Shown one piece after another: positions 41,376 through 51,565 of a stretch of DNA of 64,000 nucleotides (its first letter is position 1; each line of letters begins with the position of its first letter). Below the pieces are notes generated by a model that saw only the letters and a program-made list of their open reading frames with translations, was not told the origin of the DNA and ran no database searches. Made by a program: the position numbers and the translations under genes. The stretch lies in contig JARYHS010009186.1 in assembly GCA_031002005.1 (NCBI GenBank), positions 181,438,437-181,502,436 on the forward strand. Reading direction: 5' to 3'. This DNA is from Vandiemenella viatica (lineage: Eukaryota > Arthropoda > Insecta > Orthoptera > Morabidae).

Positions 41376-42304
41376 CAGTAAATATTAAGCTAGACCATAA
41401 TCTTTCAAATTGTGAGAATATCAACCAAATTGGTGTAGTAGTTTTTGTATGGCGCTTTCCTCAAACCCTCAGAAAGAAGTAACCCACGATTTTATAATAG
41501 TATGTAGCTTTCCATCTTGTCCCTTCATAGTAGTGTTTCACGGTTCTATTCCAAATCTAGACTCTAATGACCCATGTTCTGAATGGATTTAAAGTGCCAC
41601 AATCTTGGTCATAGTGCCAAACCTCAGGGCTTGATGTACCAGCAGTACTGACTGTTTTTCAGACAGTTTAGCATAGTTACTGAGTCAATGCTGACTGATC
41701 AATAATAATAAAAAAAACACTGTGCACTATGCATTTCATATAAATAAATTGACAGTTGACATACAGTAAATATCTTACACACTTCAGTGACATCTTTCCT
41801 TTGAAGAATAGCCAAAAAAAGTGCAATCATAACTAGGTCAGAAACAATTATTAATGGATAGGACTGAATTGAAGAGTATACCAAAGTTTTTATGTTAAAT
41901 AAAAAATAAGAGAGAAAATAGATTGAAAACATAGCAAAATAAAAAGACTGTATTGCAATTTCTGGTATATGGAAGGGGTCTACTTGTAGAAAGGGATGTT
42001 ATTGGAAAAATTATCATACACAAAATTTTACAGAAACTAAATGTTCCTTATTCTACAAAGTATCTTCCTACATTTATCTTAACAACGTAGACTAAACTGT
42101 TGTCAGGGCTAACGACTGTATATTATCCTCATACTTGTAGTTCCTTAACCACAGCACATTATTTTACATCCTTCTAATTTATCCCTTGTTATGCCTAAGT
42201 TTCTGACTTTCACATGTTCTTTTCACTTTTCCTGGCATGAAAGTATGTGATTGGGAATGATGTGTACGATATTAGTAAGCCAAACGGTTGGGATTGTGAG
42301 GGTG
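41376..42304 (+). other. Intron, nothing recognised
   Basis: AT-rich sequence between the minisatellite and the Penelope-like fragments. No coding potential or repeat assigned. Confidence 0.5.
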
Positions 42305-43510
42305 ATGTAGGAGATTTTGATTGTATGTTTATGAAAATTTAAGTTTCTTGATGGAGTCTTAGCATAGGTCGAGGAAAGGGGATGTATGGTGTCTAGGATG
42401 AGTTAAAAGGCCAGTTCCAATCTACAGCTCTGGGAAGGTAATGGTGTCTGGAGAAACTTTGACAGCTCTAACTGTGAAACAGGTGTTGAGGTAGTTGGAG
42501 TCATGTGAACCGACCTGAACGGCTGCCGATGGTTTGGTTTAACAATATAAACTTTTTGCCTGTGGCCGTTCATCCCAATTGACAGTTTTCATGTGGTGAG
42601 ATCGATGTAAGAAGTAGCGGAGAGAAAGCAGGGAAGCTGGTAAATGAGGTGAGTGGTAGAGCAAGTGGCGTGTCCATTATTAGGAAAAGAATCCTCTGTG
42701 ATAGGTCTGAAATTGTTGTTGTTTGTTGGATGCATACTGCATGTTTTGAAGTGATGTGTATGGTATGGGGAAGATCAAAGGCTAAGTCAGTAGGTAAGTA
42801 CTTGTGGACCAATATGTTTTTCAGGTTGCCAGATCTATGGGCAGAGGATTAGATTTTGGAAGGAGGATGCATATTTCTGGGAGGGAACATAGAATGTTAT
42901 TCCCTAGGCAAAGGATCTAGTTAATGGATTCCAGGCTAGGAGAGAACTGTATGATAAATATTGGCTGGGATTAATTTTTGGAGGTGCAGAATGGGAGTTT
43001 AGGTGGTAGCGTTAAAGATTTACTTTTGTAAGAAAAAGGGGGGAAAATGGGAGGTAGCAAGAGAAAACGGATACATTTTCCATGGATTTCAAGGGTTTAC
43101 AGAAGGGGACCATATTGGGTGGAAGGGATGGCAACTGCTGAAGTAATGGTACTGTTGTAAATTTGTTGATTTAATGTGCACAGAGGTGTGGAGGGCACCT
43201 TATCATATGAAGATATCCACTTCAAGAACATGACCCAGGTGTAGGTATATGACTGTGTGAAGTTGATGGAATGGATATTGTCAAGGGATTTTAGGAATCT
43301 TGGATGTGGTCTTTCCAGTTGTTTCAGATCATAAATATATCATCTATATATTTGAGCCACACAAGGATGCTGGGAGGATATTTCTTCAGAAATTGTTCCT
43401 GTAGACAAGCCAGAAAGGTTGGCATAAGTTAAGATCATTCAGGTATCCATGGCTGTGCTGGAAATCTGGTGGTAAACATGGGAATTAAAGGAGTAGTAGA
43501 TTTACCTTAA
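42305..43510 (-). pseudogene. Penelope-like retroelement fragment, minus copy (RT end to GIY-YIG end)
   Basis: On the minus strand, from about 43500 downward, the translation contains WLKYIDDIFMI then NNWKDHIQDS, the YxDD catalytic box of Penelope-type reverse transcriptase with its usual flank. Further on comes LIYQLPCFLSATSYIDLTT and GMNGHRQ, where the YI..T...R.N.H pattern of a GIY-YIG endonuclease is still visible. Stops and frameshifts abound. The 5' part of the RT is missing. It pairs as an inverted copy with 43521-44780 at roughly 70-80% identity. Confidence 0.7.
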
Positions 43511-43520
43511 CAATATTCAT

Positions 43521-44780
43521 TTGATCAACTTTACACGATTAAATTTGCACATCTGTGTCTCCTTTATTGATCAGGATATCTCACTACAACAAGATGCCCT
43601 CCACAGCCCTTTGCATACCAAGCTAATCAATTTAATACTGTACCCACACTTTGACAATTGCCATCACTTCCACGCCAAAAATCCCCTTCCATACAGCCTT
43701 GCAGTCTGTGGGAGATGCATTTGGTCTGATCTGAATCACCATTCAAGTATCCCCAAAAAACTATCACACGCTTTCATACTTTTTTTTCAGAAGTAAATCT
43801 ACCATTTAAAACTCTCATTCAGCACTTCCTAAAGTTAAGAGTAATCTAATATTCTTCTCCCAGTTCTCTCCTGGCCTGGAATCCATTAGCCAGATCCTTC
43901 ACTATGAGTGCGACTTTCTAGCTTCCTTTCCTGAAATGTGCATCCTCCTTCCATAAACTCTACCCACTGTCCCATACACATGCTTCAGCAGACCTCTCAA
44001 TCTGAAAAACATCTTAGTCCACAAGTTCTAGGTATCCACCTGGATCTTCCCCATACAATAGACCTTGCTGCAAAAACATGCATGCCGCAGCATGCATCAG
44101 CCACTAACTATTCCAATCCTATCACAGCAGAATCTTCCTGTTATTGGATATGCCACTCCAGGGGGGGGGGGGCTAGGGGGCTCAAGCCCCCCCCAAAAAG
44201 TATCTACGTCCACTCCCGACACTGTAATTTTGGAGACTTTTTTTTTTTTTTTTAGCTCTACTGATTTGAGGCCCGAGAAGGCTATAAAGACTACCCTTAG
44301 GCCGGCTCAAGACCCCCCCCCCCCCAAAACCAAAATCCTCTGAACCAAATTTCATTCAAGCCAAGCCCCCCCCCCCCCAAACCAAAATCCTGGATCCGCC
44401 CCTGTGCCACTCACTAAACTCTTACCTCATTTACCAACTTTCCTGCCTTCACTGCACTGCTTCATACCTTCTTCTCACCACTAAAACACTGTCCATCAGG
44501 ATGAATGGCCACAGGCTGGCAAAATGTTTATATTGGCAACCCAAACCATCCAGTGGCAGTTCATACCTTTTTGCAAGTCTCCCACAGTTTCAATGCTTGT
44601 TTTACAGTTAGAGCTGACACAGTTACTCCAGGCTCCACAACCTTTCTGAAACACTGTACATAGGAACTGGCATACTAATACAGCCTATACACTAGACATC
44701 ACCCTGGCCTCGACCTACACTAAGACCACATCAGTAAGCCTGTCACTTACATTTTCACAAATATACCATCAATATATATA
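43521..44780 (+). pseudogene. Penelope-like retroelement fragment, plus copy
   Basis: The + strand gives LHTKLINLILYPHFDNCHHF, HAKNPLPYSLAVCGRCIWSD, a thumb region typical of Penelope-like RTs (PT...YL.W.S.HP.H.K.SIPYSLALR.RRICS). After the hAT insert, LIYQLSCLHCTASYLLLTTK and RMNGHR give the GIY-YIG-like end. It is the mirror image of the minus copy at 42305-43510, head to head around about 43500. A 246-bp hAT MITE interrupts it at 44159. Confidence 0.7.
44159..44404. mobile_element. hAT MITE with perfect 8-bp target duplication
   Basis: TGCCACTC is present at 44151-44158 and 44405-44412. The element begins CAGGGGGGGGG and its right end, reverse complemented, begins CAGGGGCGGATCCAGGATTT. 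G/C runs of 12-13 bases lie near both ends. It carries no gene. The unblemished duplication implies a recent insertion, and removing it restores the Penelope-like copy's alignment with its inverted partner. Confidence 0.9.
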
Positions 44781-44929
44781 ATAAATTCTTTTAACTGATT
44801 GAAAATTTATTTTTAAAAATTTGTTTAATTTGTTTAAGTGATCATCACAGTACTTTGCCATAATTATCATTGTTCAACATTCTTCCTCCACCATCATGCA
44901 TTCCCCATTTTTCCTTCTAGGGTCATCTT

Positions 44930-45140
44930 GGATGTGTACATACCTTTCCCTTTGCCATATGTCTTGCCTTTACCATAAGTAAGGTTATTCAACAAAATAT
45001 ATTTAAGTGTATTTGAATTTTTTTATGTTTGCTCTAGCCCTCCTGGCTTCATCTGTGATAAGAGACTGGTTATTTCATGTAACTTTCCTTATTTTCTTTC
45101 CATACTGGCAGTTTCTTTGTCACTATCCAGTAATCTTAAT
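44930..45140 (+). repeat. Foldback-family arm, + orientation, downstream of the Penelope-like copy
   Basis: CTTTCCCTTTGCCATATGTC, GTAAGGTTATTCAACAAAAT, then AGCCCTCCTGGCTTCATCTG and TGATAAGAGACTGGTTATTT match the + arm at 15940-16235. It lies in the same orientation as, and 3' of, the plus Penelope-like fragment. 45141-45669 is unassigned. Confidence 0.7.
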
Positions 45141-45669
45141 AGCCTTCACTTAATAGTGGCTAAGAGTAACCATCATTAATTCCAGAGTTTGCCACATTCT
45201 TAAAGAAAGTATGCCAACCAAACAGTAAACTGAAATGATCTCTTAGAATTTATTGTTGAATAGAATGGATTGTTGAACAGTTTTGAGTCTTTGAGCAGGT
45301 CTGAATGCTTGACTAAGTTGAATATGGCCAATGTCTTTGTTCTAAAATCTGCTACAGTACGAAGCATTTACTCCATAAAATAATTAATAGTAGTGAATAA
45401 TATTATTGTCCAGGAGTGTTAGGCTTCCTTTATCTTATTTTCCAGACTAATATCTTGTAATGACAATTCTATCTGCTCCATTAGTCTCTGATATTTGCAA
45501 TACATTTATATATTTCAGTAGTATATGATGTTAGTAGTTACATATCTAATCTCATGTTTTGATCTTTTCTTAAAATGCATCAGGCAAAATGGACTGTATC
45601 TTTAAAGGTATGGATTTTATGTGTGTTGTAATTTCATTATAATATGTATTGTTTATGTGTATAAAAATA

Positions 45670-46060
45670 ATAATTAAGGATGGACAAAATAAACCTATCA
45701 CTTACCACAGAAGAAGGCAGGAGGGCCACAATTAACACAAAAATATGAACACAGTTTACAATACTTCATTACAAAACTTTAATCCTGAATGGAGAAGGTC
45801 ATATGGTGAGAGTATTAGTAGAGTAGCCACGAAGACTCACCACATTATTCATGATGTGGTGAGTCTCGGTGTGTACTTATTGAATTCCTTTGTTATATGT
45901 ACTCCTCTAGTTTGATTATGTTTTATATTGAGCTATTGTAAAATGTGCCTATGTTTTTGTCTTTGTCATGCTCCTCCTGCCTTCTTCTGTGGTAAGCGAC
46001 AGGTTTACTTTCCCTATCCTTCCTTATTTTCACTGCATAACAGCAATTTCATGTTCAGTA
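45670..46060. repeat. Foldback-family element with both arms
   Basis: Left GGATGGACAAAATAAACCTA, CACTTACCACAGAAGAAGGC, AGGAGGGCC pairs with right CTCCTGCCTTCTTCTGTGGT, AAGCGACAGGTTTACTTTCC. The centre holds a second small inverted repeat (GACTCACCACATTATTCATG, ATGTGGTGAGTC). Confidence 0.85.
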
Positions 46061-46077
46061 TGCATACAGTGATACCA

Positions 46078-46194
46078 AGGAAAGGCAGTGTAAATAACAA
46101 AGGATAGGGAAAATAAACTCAACACTCGCCAACGTTGAAGGTAGTAGGGCTGCGATGAACACATAACACACGAGGCAAATACAGTTGTATAATA
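46078..46194 (-). repeat. Foldback-family arm cut by a pogo-like insertion
   Basis: AGGATAGGGAAAATAAACTC, AACACTCGCCAACGTTGAAG, GTAGTAGGGCTGCGATGAAC and ACACATAACACACGAGG is the left arm. It stops where the TA-flanked pogo-like element begins. Confidence 0.75.
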
Positions 46195-48235
46195 CAGTAG
46201 AACATCAATAATCTTAACATCGATCATTCAAAACATTGATTATCCAAACACATTATTTATTTACTAAAAAATGTTCACTATTTTACAGAAACATTATGTA
46301 AGACCCAAGGCGGATACCGGGGCTGTAGTATAGCCTTAGTGCCTCAACTAACTCTTGATGTTGACTAAAAGTTCTGTAGAAAATTTACAAAATAATTTGG
46401 TTTGACCATGTAGCCGGGTAACTCAACCTAAATGCTTGAGGTCGCCACAATATTTGTTACACCACAAATAGAGAAAAGGTTGCTAGATAACTACGGAATG
46501 ATAAAAGTTCACTTTCCGAAAATTCCAAGTTTTATTTTATGAAAATCACAAGTTCAAAATTTCAAATATGCACTTGATAGTTGAATTGGCAAATCGAACA
46601 CTCTTTTCCAAAAGTTGCTGGTTGTGGAGAGAAATTTGAACCGACTGACCCCTTTGTAAATTTAAAAGTTCATATTAAAAATTAAAGTTGATATATAACA
46701 AGACACCATTCAACATGGTCGAACTATCCAGCATGGCGAGTTACAACCAACCGACGCAAACAAGAAAGACTAAGCGAGGCGAACGACGGACAGGAACAGA
46801 CGACATACTGGAACAAACGACATACTGGAACAGACAAACCATAATAGTGGTGGGGTCCTTTTATAGGAACCATTAGAATCCGTGACGTAAGCAACTGTAT
46901 CACATCTTTTTGCTTCCGCGAGATCAAAAGTGTGTATAATTTATTTGACGATCCAGACTATTAAAAATGTTTAAACTTTGACAGTATCTAGACTTATCTA
47001 CTAGAAGTTCAACGGCAGTCTCGTGAGAAATTTAGAGTGATTAATTTTAAAGTTTTAGCTGTTTAAAACTCCGCGTAGTAACACATTCTAATTTGCGGAA
47101 AATCCCTAAGTGTTCTGGAATATTACGCGTGTCAACAACAATCCGCGCCAATCTATTTTTCAAAAACTTAATTTTATGGAAACTAATATATGTACGAAAT
47201 CGTCTTAATTATGGCTATCTACTGGTGTAATTTTTAAATTAATATCTCTTTTAATAAAAAAGCTTATTTTTCTTAATTAAAATCACTAATTAATATTTAC
47301 CAAATTACTTAATTTTATTACCAAAATATCGGGGACAGTGCTGACTACAGCTGGTGATAAAAGTTCGGTTGTAGCTTTACGCGATTTAAAGATATTGCAA
47401 GTCTTAGTTTTTTACTTTTATGATCGCGTGTTTCAAAACTTGAACAAACGGGAATATCTCTTAAGCTAAACGTTTTTCGATATGATAAATACACTTAAAA
47501 TGATTTTTATGGTGGATTGTTACTGTGAGCAAGATTACAGGGAAATTACTTAAAGTTAATAACTATTCTTCTCAAAATTTCTAAGATCCCGCCTAAGCAA
47601 AACTAGAATTTGCCAAAATTCTAAGGTGCTTACAATTACCTTCATTTCTATATACAGTATAGTACAACCTTGCACTTGCTATGTTCAGGAATTCCTCTGC
47701 CGGTAACAAAGAAACAGATGTAACGACTTAAATCCCAATTCATGGCATTTGCTATAGTATTGTCAACATAGTATGCTGGTTTTAACGTTAAATGTTTGTT
47801 ATAACCTTGATAAACATCATTACAACCGTAATTATAACAGTCTTGCAGTGTGCCATTAGTTTTGAGTTTCTTAGAAATCTGTAACCAGTTGTATTTTATT
47901 TGTCCTATGCCTTTGTTAATGATTTGAAAGTTTGCAACATGAATATTTTAAAAAATGCAAGCATCTTTAGGAAATGGTAACAATCTGCCAATAGATATGA
48001 AACAGTTCCATTTTGCTGGATGAGTGATTTTTACCGTTCTTTTGCCAGGTGTATGTAAAAGTTAAAAGTAGCTAATGTAATGATAAAGAAAAAATAATTT
48101 TTAATATATTATTCTATCAGACTCTCAAAACTATACTGTAGTATATTTTGTATCTGAACAGATCGAAAGTCGGAACCAATCAAAAATCGGAATCACTCTT
48201 GGTCCCAAATAGTTTGGATTATTGATGCTCCATTG
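46195..48235. mobile_element. Pogo/Tigger-like non-autonomous element, 2.04 kb
   Basis: The left end CAGTAGAACATCAATAATC and the reverse complement of the right end CAATGGAGCATCAATAATC match at 16 of 19 positions. Both are flanked by TA (46193-46194, 48236-48237). CAGT(A/C)GAAC(A/C)TC.ATAATCC is the pogo/Tigger terminus. The 2-kb AT-rich interior has no ORF of note and no transposase motif, so it is a large MITE-like derivative. Confidence 0.75.
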
Positions 48236-48551
48236 TATTTTAGTTCAATGGCTTTTTCATTTTGTAAGGTAGATGTGGCCTACTGATATTCGTGTGGCTG
48301 TGTTGGCTATGGTTGCCTGTGTGAGTTAAGTCAGATGTTTGTTTTACTGATTAAGTGCGTATCCTGAAATACCATGTAGAGTTTTGTGTTGTGGAGTGTT
48401 TTTTGTTGCTGCTGATCTCTTTTTGGTGAATGATTTGTTTATTTTATCTTTCCTTATATATACATTTAAAGTAAAATATTGGGATGTGGCAATAACCACC
48501 ATTGTTGCAGGTGTTTAATTTATCCACGAATTTATAGTTCCATTGTTTCTA

Positions 48552-49925
48552 TATATATAAAAATAAAGAAAGATAGGGAAATATGACCCACCAATTACCA
48601 CAGATTAAGGCGGCTGGGAACGATGAACCCAAAAAAACAAACATAAGAAAAGTGCAATATTTCGGCATACAGCCTTAATCATGCAGAAGTGAGACACCAG
48701 GCAGGGTCAGGTGTGTACACAGAGATGGCCATCATTCAACAGAGGGCCGTCTCTGTGTACAAGGTTCATTCAAAAAGTATTGAATTTTTTAATTTTGCCA
48801 GATTCGTACAGTCAATTTTCTTTTCTTCTATTTTTTTTTCTTAGTTTGGTACACTCTTCCTGCACGTATATTCACAGTTTCAACTTTATAGCATTCTTTG
48901 CTTTGTTTGTGAGAGGCATAATTGTTAGAAGTGTTTTGTGTGTTCGGCGATTTTCTGCTGTCGATAAAATGGATCAAAGATTTTGCATCAAATTTTGTGT
49001 AAAAAATGGAATTAAGTGTTCCAAAAACAGTGGCTTATGGTGAATCTACCTTGAACAAAAAAAAAAAAAAAAAAAAAATAAAAAAAAAAATAAAAAAAAA
49101 AAATAAAAAAAAATAAAAAAAATGTTTATTAGTGGTACAAGCTCATCCAAGATGGTTGAGATGTCTATGAGGAGCTTCGTTCTGGATGCCCTGGCATGTC
49201 AACAACTGATGAAAATGTTGAAGAAGTGAAGAAAATTGTGTTGCAGAATCATCGAATCATCATCACGGTCAATAAGGACTATTATCTTGAAGTTATGTGC
49301 CATTTGCGAGAAGCAATACGAAAAACATCTGGATTTGGGGGAAAAGAAATCATGGCTATTGCACCACGACAATGCACCTGCTCACACATTGTTGCTTGTG
49401 ATTGATTTTTTGGCCAAAAACAACACCAAAATCATGCCTCAGCCACCATATTCACTGGATTTGGCCCCCTGCAACTTTTTCCTGTTCCAAAAACTGAAGA
49501 GACCAATCAAAGGACGAAGATTTGCAACGATTGAGGAGGAAAAGACTACATAGCTGAAAGAGCTCAAGGGTATACCAAAAAGTGTTTATCAAAAGTGCTT
49601 CGAGGATTGGAAAAAACATTGGCACAAGTGTATTATATCTGAGGGGGATTACTTTGAAGGGGACAACATAAATATTGATGATTAAATAAATATTATTGAT
49701 AATAATAAAAATTTACCTTACCTTTTGAACAAACTGTGTACACTCTTGATCCCACCTGGTGTCTCACTTCTGCACGTTAGGCAGTATGCCGAAATATTGT
49801 GCTTTTCTTGTGTTTGTTTTTGTGTTCGTCATTCCCAGCCGCTTCATCTATGGTAAGTGTTGGGTCAAATTTCTCTATCCTTCTTTATTTTTATTGCCTT
49901 AAAGCATTTTCCTGCTCATTGTTAT
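48552..49925. repeat. Foldback-family element split by a mariner
   Basis: Left arm: AAAGATAGGGAAATATGACC, CACCAATTACCACAGATTAA, CAATATTTCGGCATACAGCC (48552-48758). Right arm: CTTCTGCACGTTAGGCAGTA, TGCCGAAATATTGTGCTTTT, CATCTATGGTAAGTGTTGGG, CTCTATCCTTCTTTATTTT (49741-49890). The mariner at 48760-49738 sits in the loop between them. Minus-strand core at 48660-48683: TGATTAA, GGC, TGTAT, GCC, GAAATATTG. Confidence 0.85.
48760..49738 (+). mobile_element. Mariner with both termini, internally deleted
   Basis: TA-flanked ends: left CAAGGTTCATTCAAAAAG, right (reverse complement) CACAGTTTGTTCAAAAGG. Coding remains in order: a start MDQRFCIKFCVKNGIKCSK, then STTDENVEEVKKIVLQNHRI, a jump to NKDYYLEVMCHLREAIRKT, then LLHHDNAPAHTLLLVIDFLA (second catalytic Asp), PQPPYSLDLAPC, KLKRPIKGRRFATIEE and an end EGDYFEGDNI. 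About 130 residues, including the first catalytic Asp region, are missing and a frameshift is present. An A-rich tract (49057-49122) occupies the 5' part of the frame. Confidence 0.85.
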
Positions 49926-49988
49926 TCTACATGTCTATACTATTATATATGTAGTAACAATGAAATCAAGAAGTTAAGTAGCGGAAAG

Positions 49989-50283
49989 GAATCAAATTAG
50001 GATAGGGAAAAGACTTATAGATCATGGATGTGGGGCGCAAACACACAGAAAAGACAAAAACAAATAATAAAGTAATTTTCGGGATAAATCCTTTGTCAGC
50101 GGGAGAACATTATGAGAGGTGGGCCAGCTGGAGACTGCCTCAGACCAGCGGTCTTTCTGTGAGGCAGTCTCCAGCTACGCCCACCTCTCATAATGTTCTC
50201 CCGTTGACGAAGGGTTTATCTAAAAAATTACTTTATTATTTGTGTTTGTCTTTTCTGTGTGTTTGTATCCTAATTTGATTCCT
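49989..50283. repeat. Foldback hairpin, near-perfect arms
   Basis: AACACACAGAAAAGACAAAA, TAATAAAGTAATTTTCGGGA and GAACATTATGAGAGGTGGGC pair with their complements on the right; the loop of about 15 bases is at 50141-50155. The left arm has an extra 35-40 bp near 50005-50040. Minus-strand core at 50077-50099: TGACAAA, GGAT, TT, ATCC, C, GAAA. Confidence 0.9.
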
Positions 50284-50299
50284 ATTATATATATATACA

Positions 50300-50672
50300 T
50301 GGAAAAGAAAGGGAAAATACACCCAACACTCACCAAAGCTGACGGGAGGAGGGCAGCAGCAACACAGCACAACACACAAACAAATAAAAAACAATATTTC
50401 GGGTGAAGAATCCCTTTTTTCAAGTTAACAGATAGGTGGCTGGTCTTGCGCAAGACTTGCGTAGGACGCAGCCACTCATAGAACTCTGTCCTACCTTGCG
50501 CAAGACCAGCCACCTATCTGTTAACTTGAAAAAGGGGATTTTCACCCGAAATATTGTTTTTTATTTGTTTGTGTGTTGTGCTGTGTTGCTGCTGCCCTCC
50601 TCCCGTCAGCTTTGGTGAGTGTTGGGTGTATTTTCCCTTTCTTTTCCATGTAAATATTGCCTCGCGGCATTT
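50300..50672. repeat. Foldback hairpin, best-preserved family member
   Basis: Left: GGAAAAGAAAGGGAAAATAC, ACCCAACACTCACCAAAGCT, GACGGGAGGAGGGCAGCAGC, AACACACAAACAAATAAAAA, ACAATATTTCGGGTGAAGAA. Right: exact or near-exact complements, for example GCTTTGGTGAGTGTTGGGTG and TATTTTCCCTTTCTTTTCC. Arms of about 175 bp are well over 95% identical with a short loop near 50460-50485. Plus-strand core at 50527-50551: TGAAAAA, GGG, ATTTTCA-type loop, CCC, GAAATATTG. No protein is encoded; ORFs across it are mirror images of each other. Confidence 0.95.
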
Positions 50673-50717
50673 CTTTCCTTTCATTGTTACCTATTATATA
50701 TATATATATATATATAT

Positions 50718-50880
50718 AAGGGATAGCGGAATGAACCACCACTTACCTTAGATAGAATTCTGTGAAATGGTCTTCTACACCACTCTCCCTCCCTGATTTT
50801 CTCCTGTTGACGAAGGGCCAAGTCCCGAAATATTCATTGTTTTTCCTGTGTTTTGTGCTTATTTATGTGTTCAACCCATG
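50718..50880. repeat. Partial foldback-family element
   Basis: AAGGGATAGCGGAATGAACC, ACCACTTACC is a short piece of a left arm; TTGACGAAGGGCCAAGTCCC, GAAATATTCATTG with TTTTGTGCTTATTTATGTG is the start of a right arm. Plus-strand core at 50807-50830: TGACGAA, GGG, CCAAGT, CCC, GAAA. The 50881-51494 sequence holds a short TG repeat and nothing else recognised. Confidence 0.75.
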
Positions 50881-51494
50881 ATATATATGTGTGTGTGTGT
50901 GGGTGTATACAGTCCTCTGCTGAGCTTTATCAGGGTATATTTCATACAGGAGAAGGATTTGTTAACAAAGCTACTATGAAAAATGCAGACCATTTATTAA
51001 GCTTTTAACTTCATGAGTCTTCACACATGAAATCAGTATTCTAAAGACCATGTCAGCCTTTGTATTCTCCTCCCTGCCCCCCTTGGAACAATTATTCATC
51101 ATCTAAATTATTGAGAGACCATCATGACTTTGAAAATGTTGTGACCCGCTATGAAAGGTTTCAGAGTGGAACAAGGATTTATCTTTAAAGTCATCAAACA
51201 TCTTTATGGAAAAGTAACCTAGTTATTTACTTGTTATTGCACACTAAACTTTGGGTATACATGTTAAGTGAAACAATGGATGGAAACACCCACTGCCTAC
51301 CATGAAAGCTAGCATGGACCAGGTTAACAATCAGACATGCTTCAGTCTTGAAAATACAAGGTACTTAAACAGAATAATGCAAAATATCCACTTGTGATTT
51401 TTATACAGTTTATACCAAATGATGACTGCTTTTGACCAAAGGGTTTGACTATAAATGCTCATGTGAACCTAGTCATTGTCTTATTCTACTTTTG

Positions 51495-51565
51495 TGAGTA
51501 AAGACAAGCATGAAATATTGTGTTTTTTGTTGCCACAGCACTCTTACCTTCAACTTTTAGTTACA
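51495..51565 (+). repeat. Fragment of a foldback-family right arm
   Basis: GCATGAAATATTGTGTTTTT, TGTTGCCACAGCACTCTTAC and CTTCAACTTTTAG match the inner part of the arm. The rest of the intron to 52502 (with a T16 run near 51660) is unassigned. Confidence 0.5.

Noticed and set aside
42570..42812. 80-codon minus ORF as a host gene
   Set aside because: It is a reading of the inverted Penelope-like copy, in part out of frame with the GIY-YIG-like remains.
50220..50751. Several overlapping ORFs of 60-97 codons
   Set aside because: They are mirror-image readings of the two hairpin arms.
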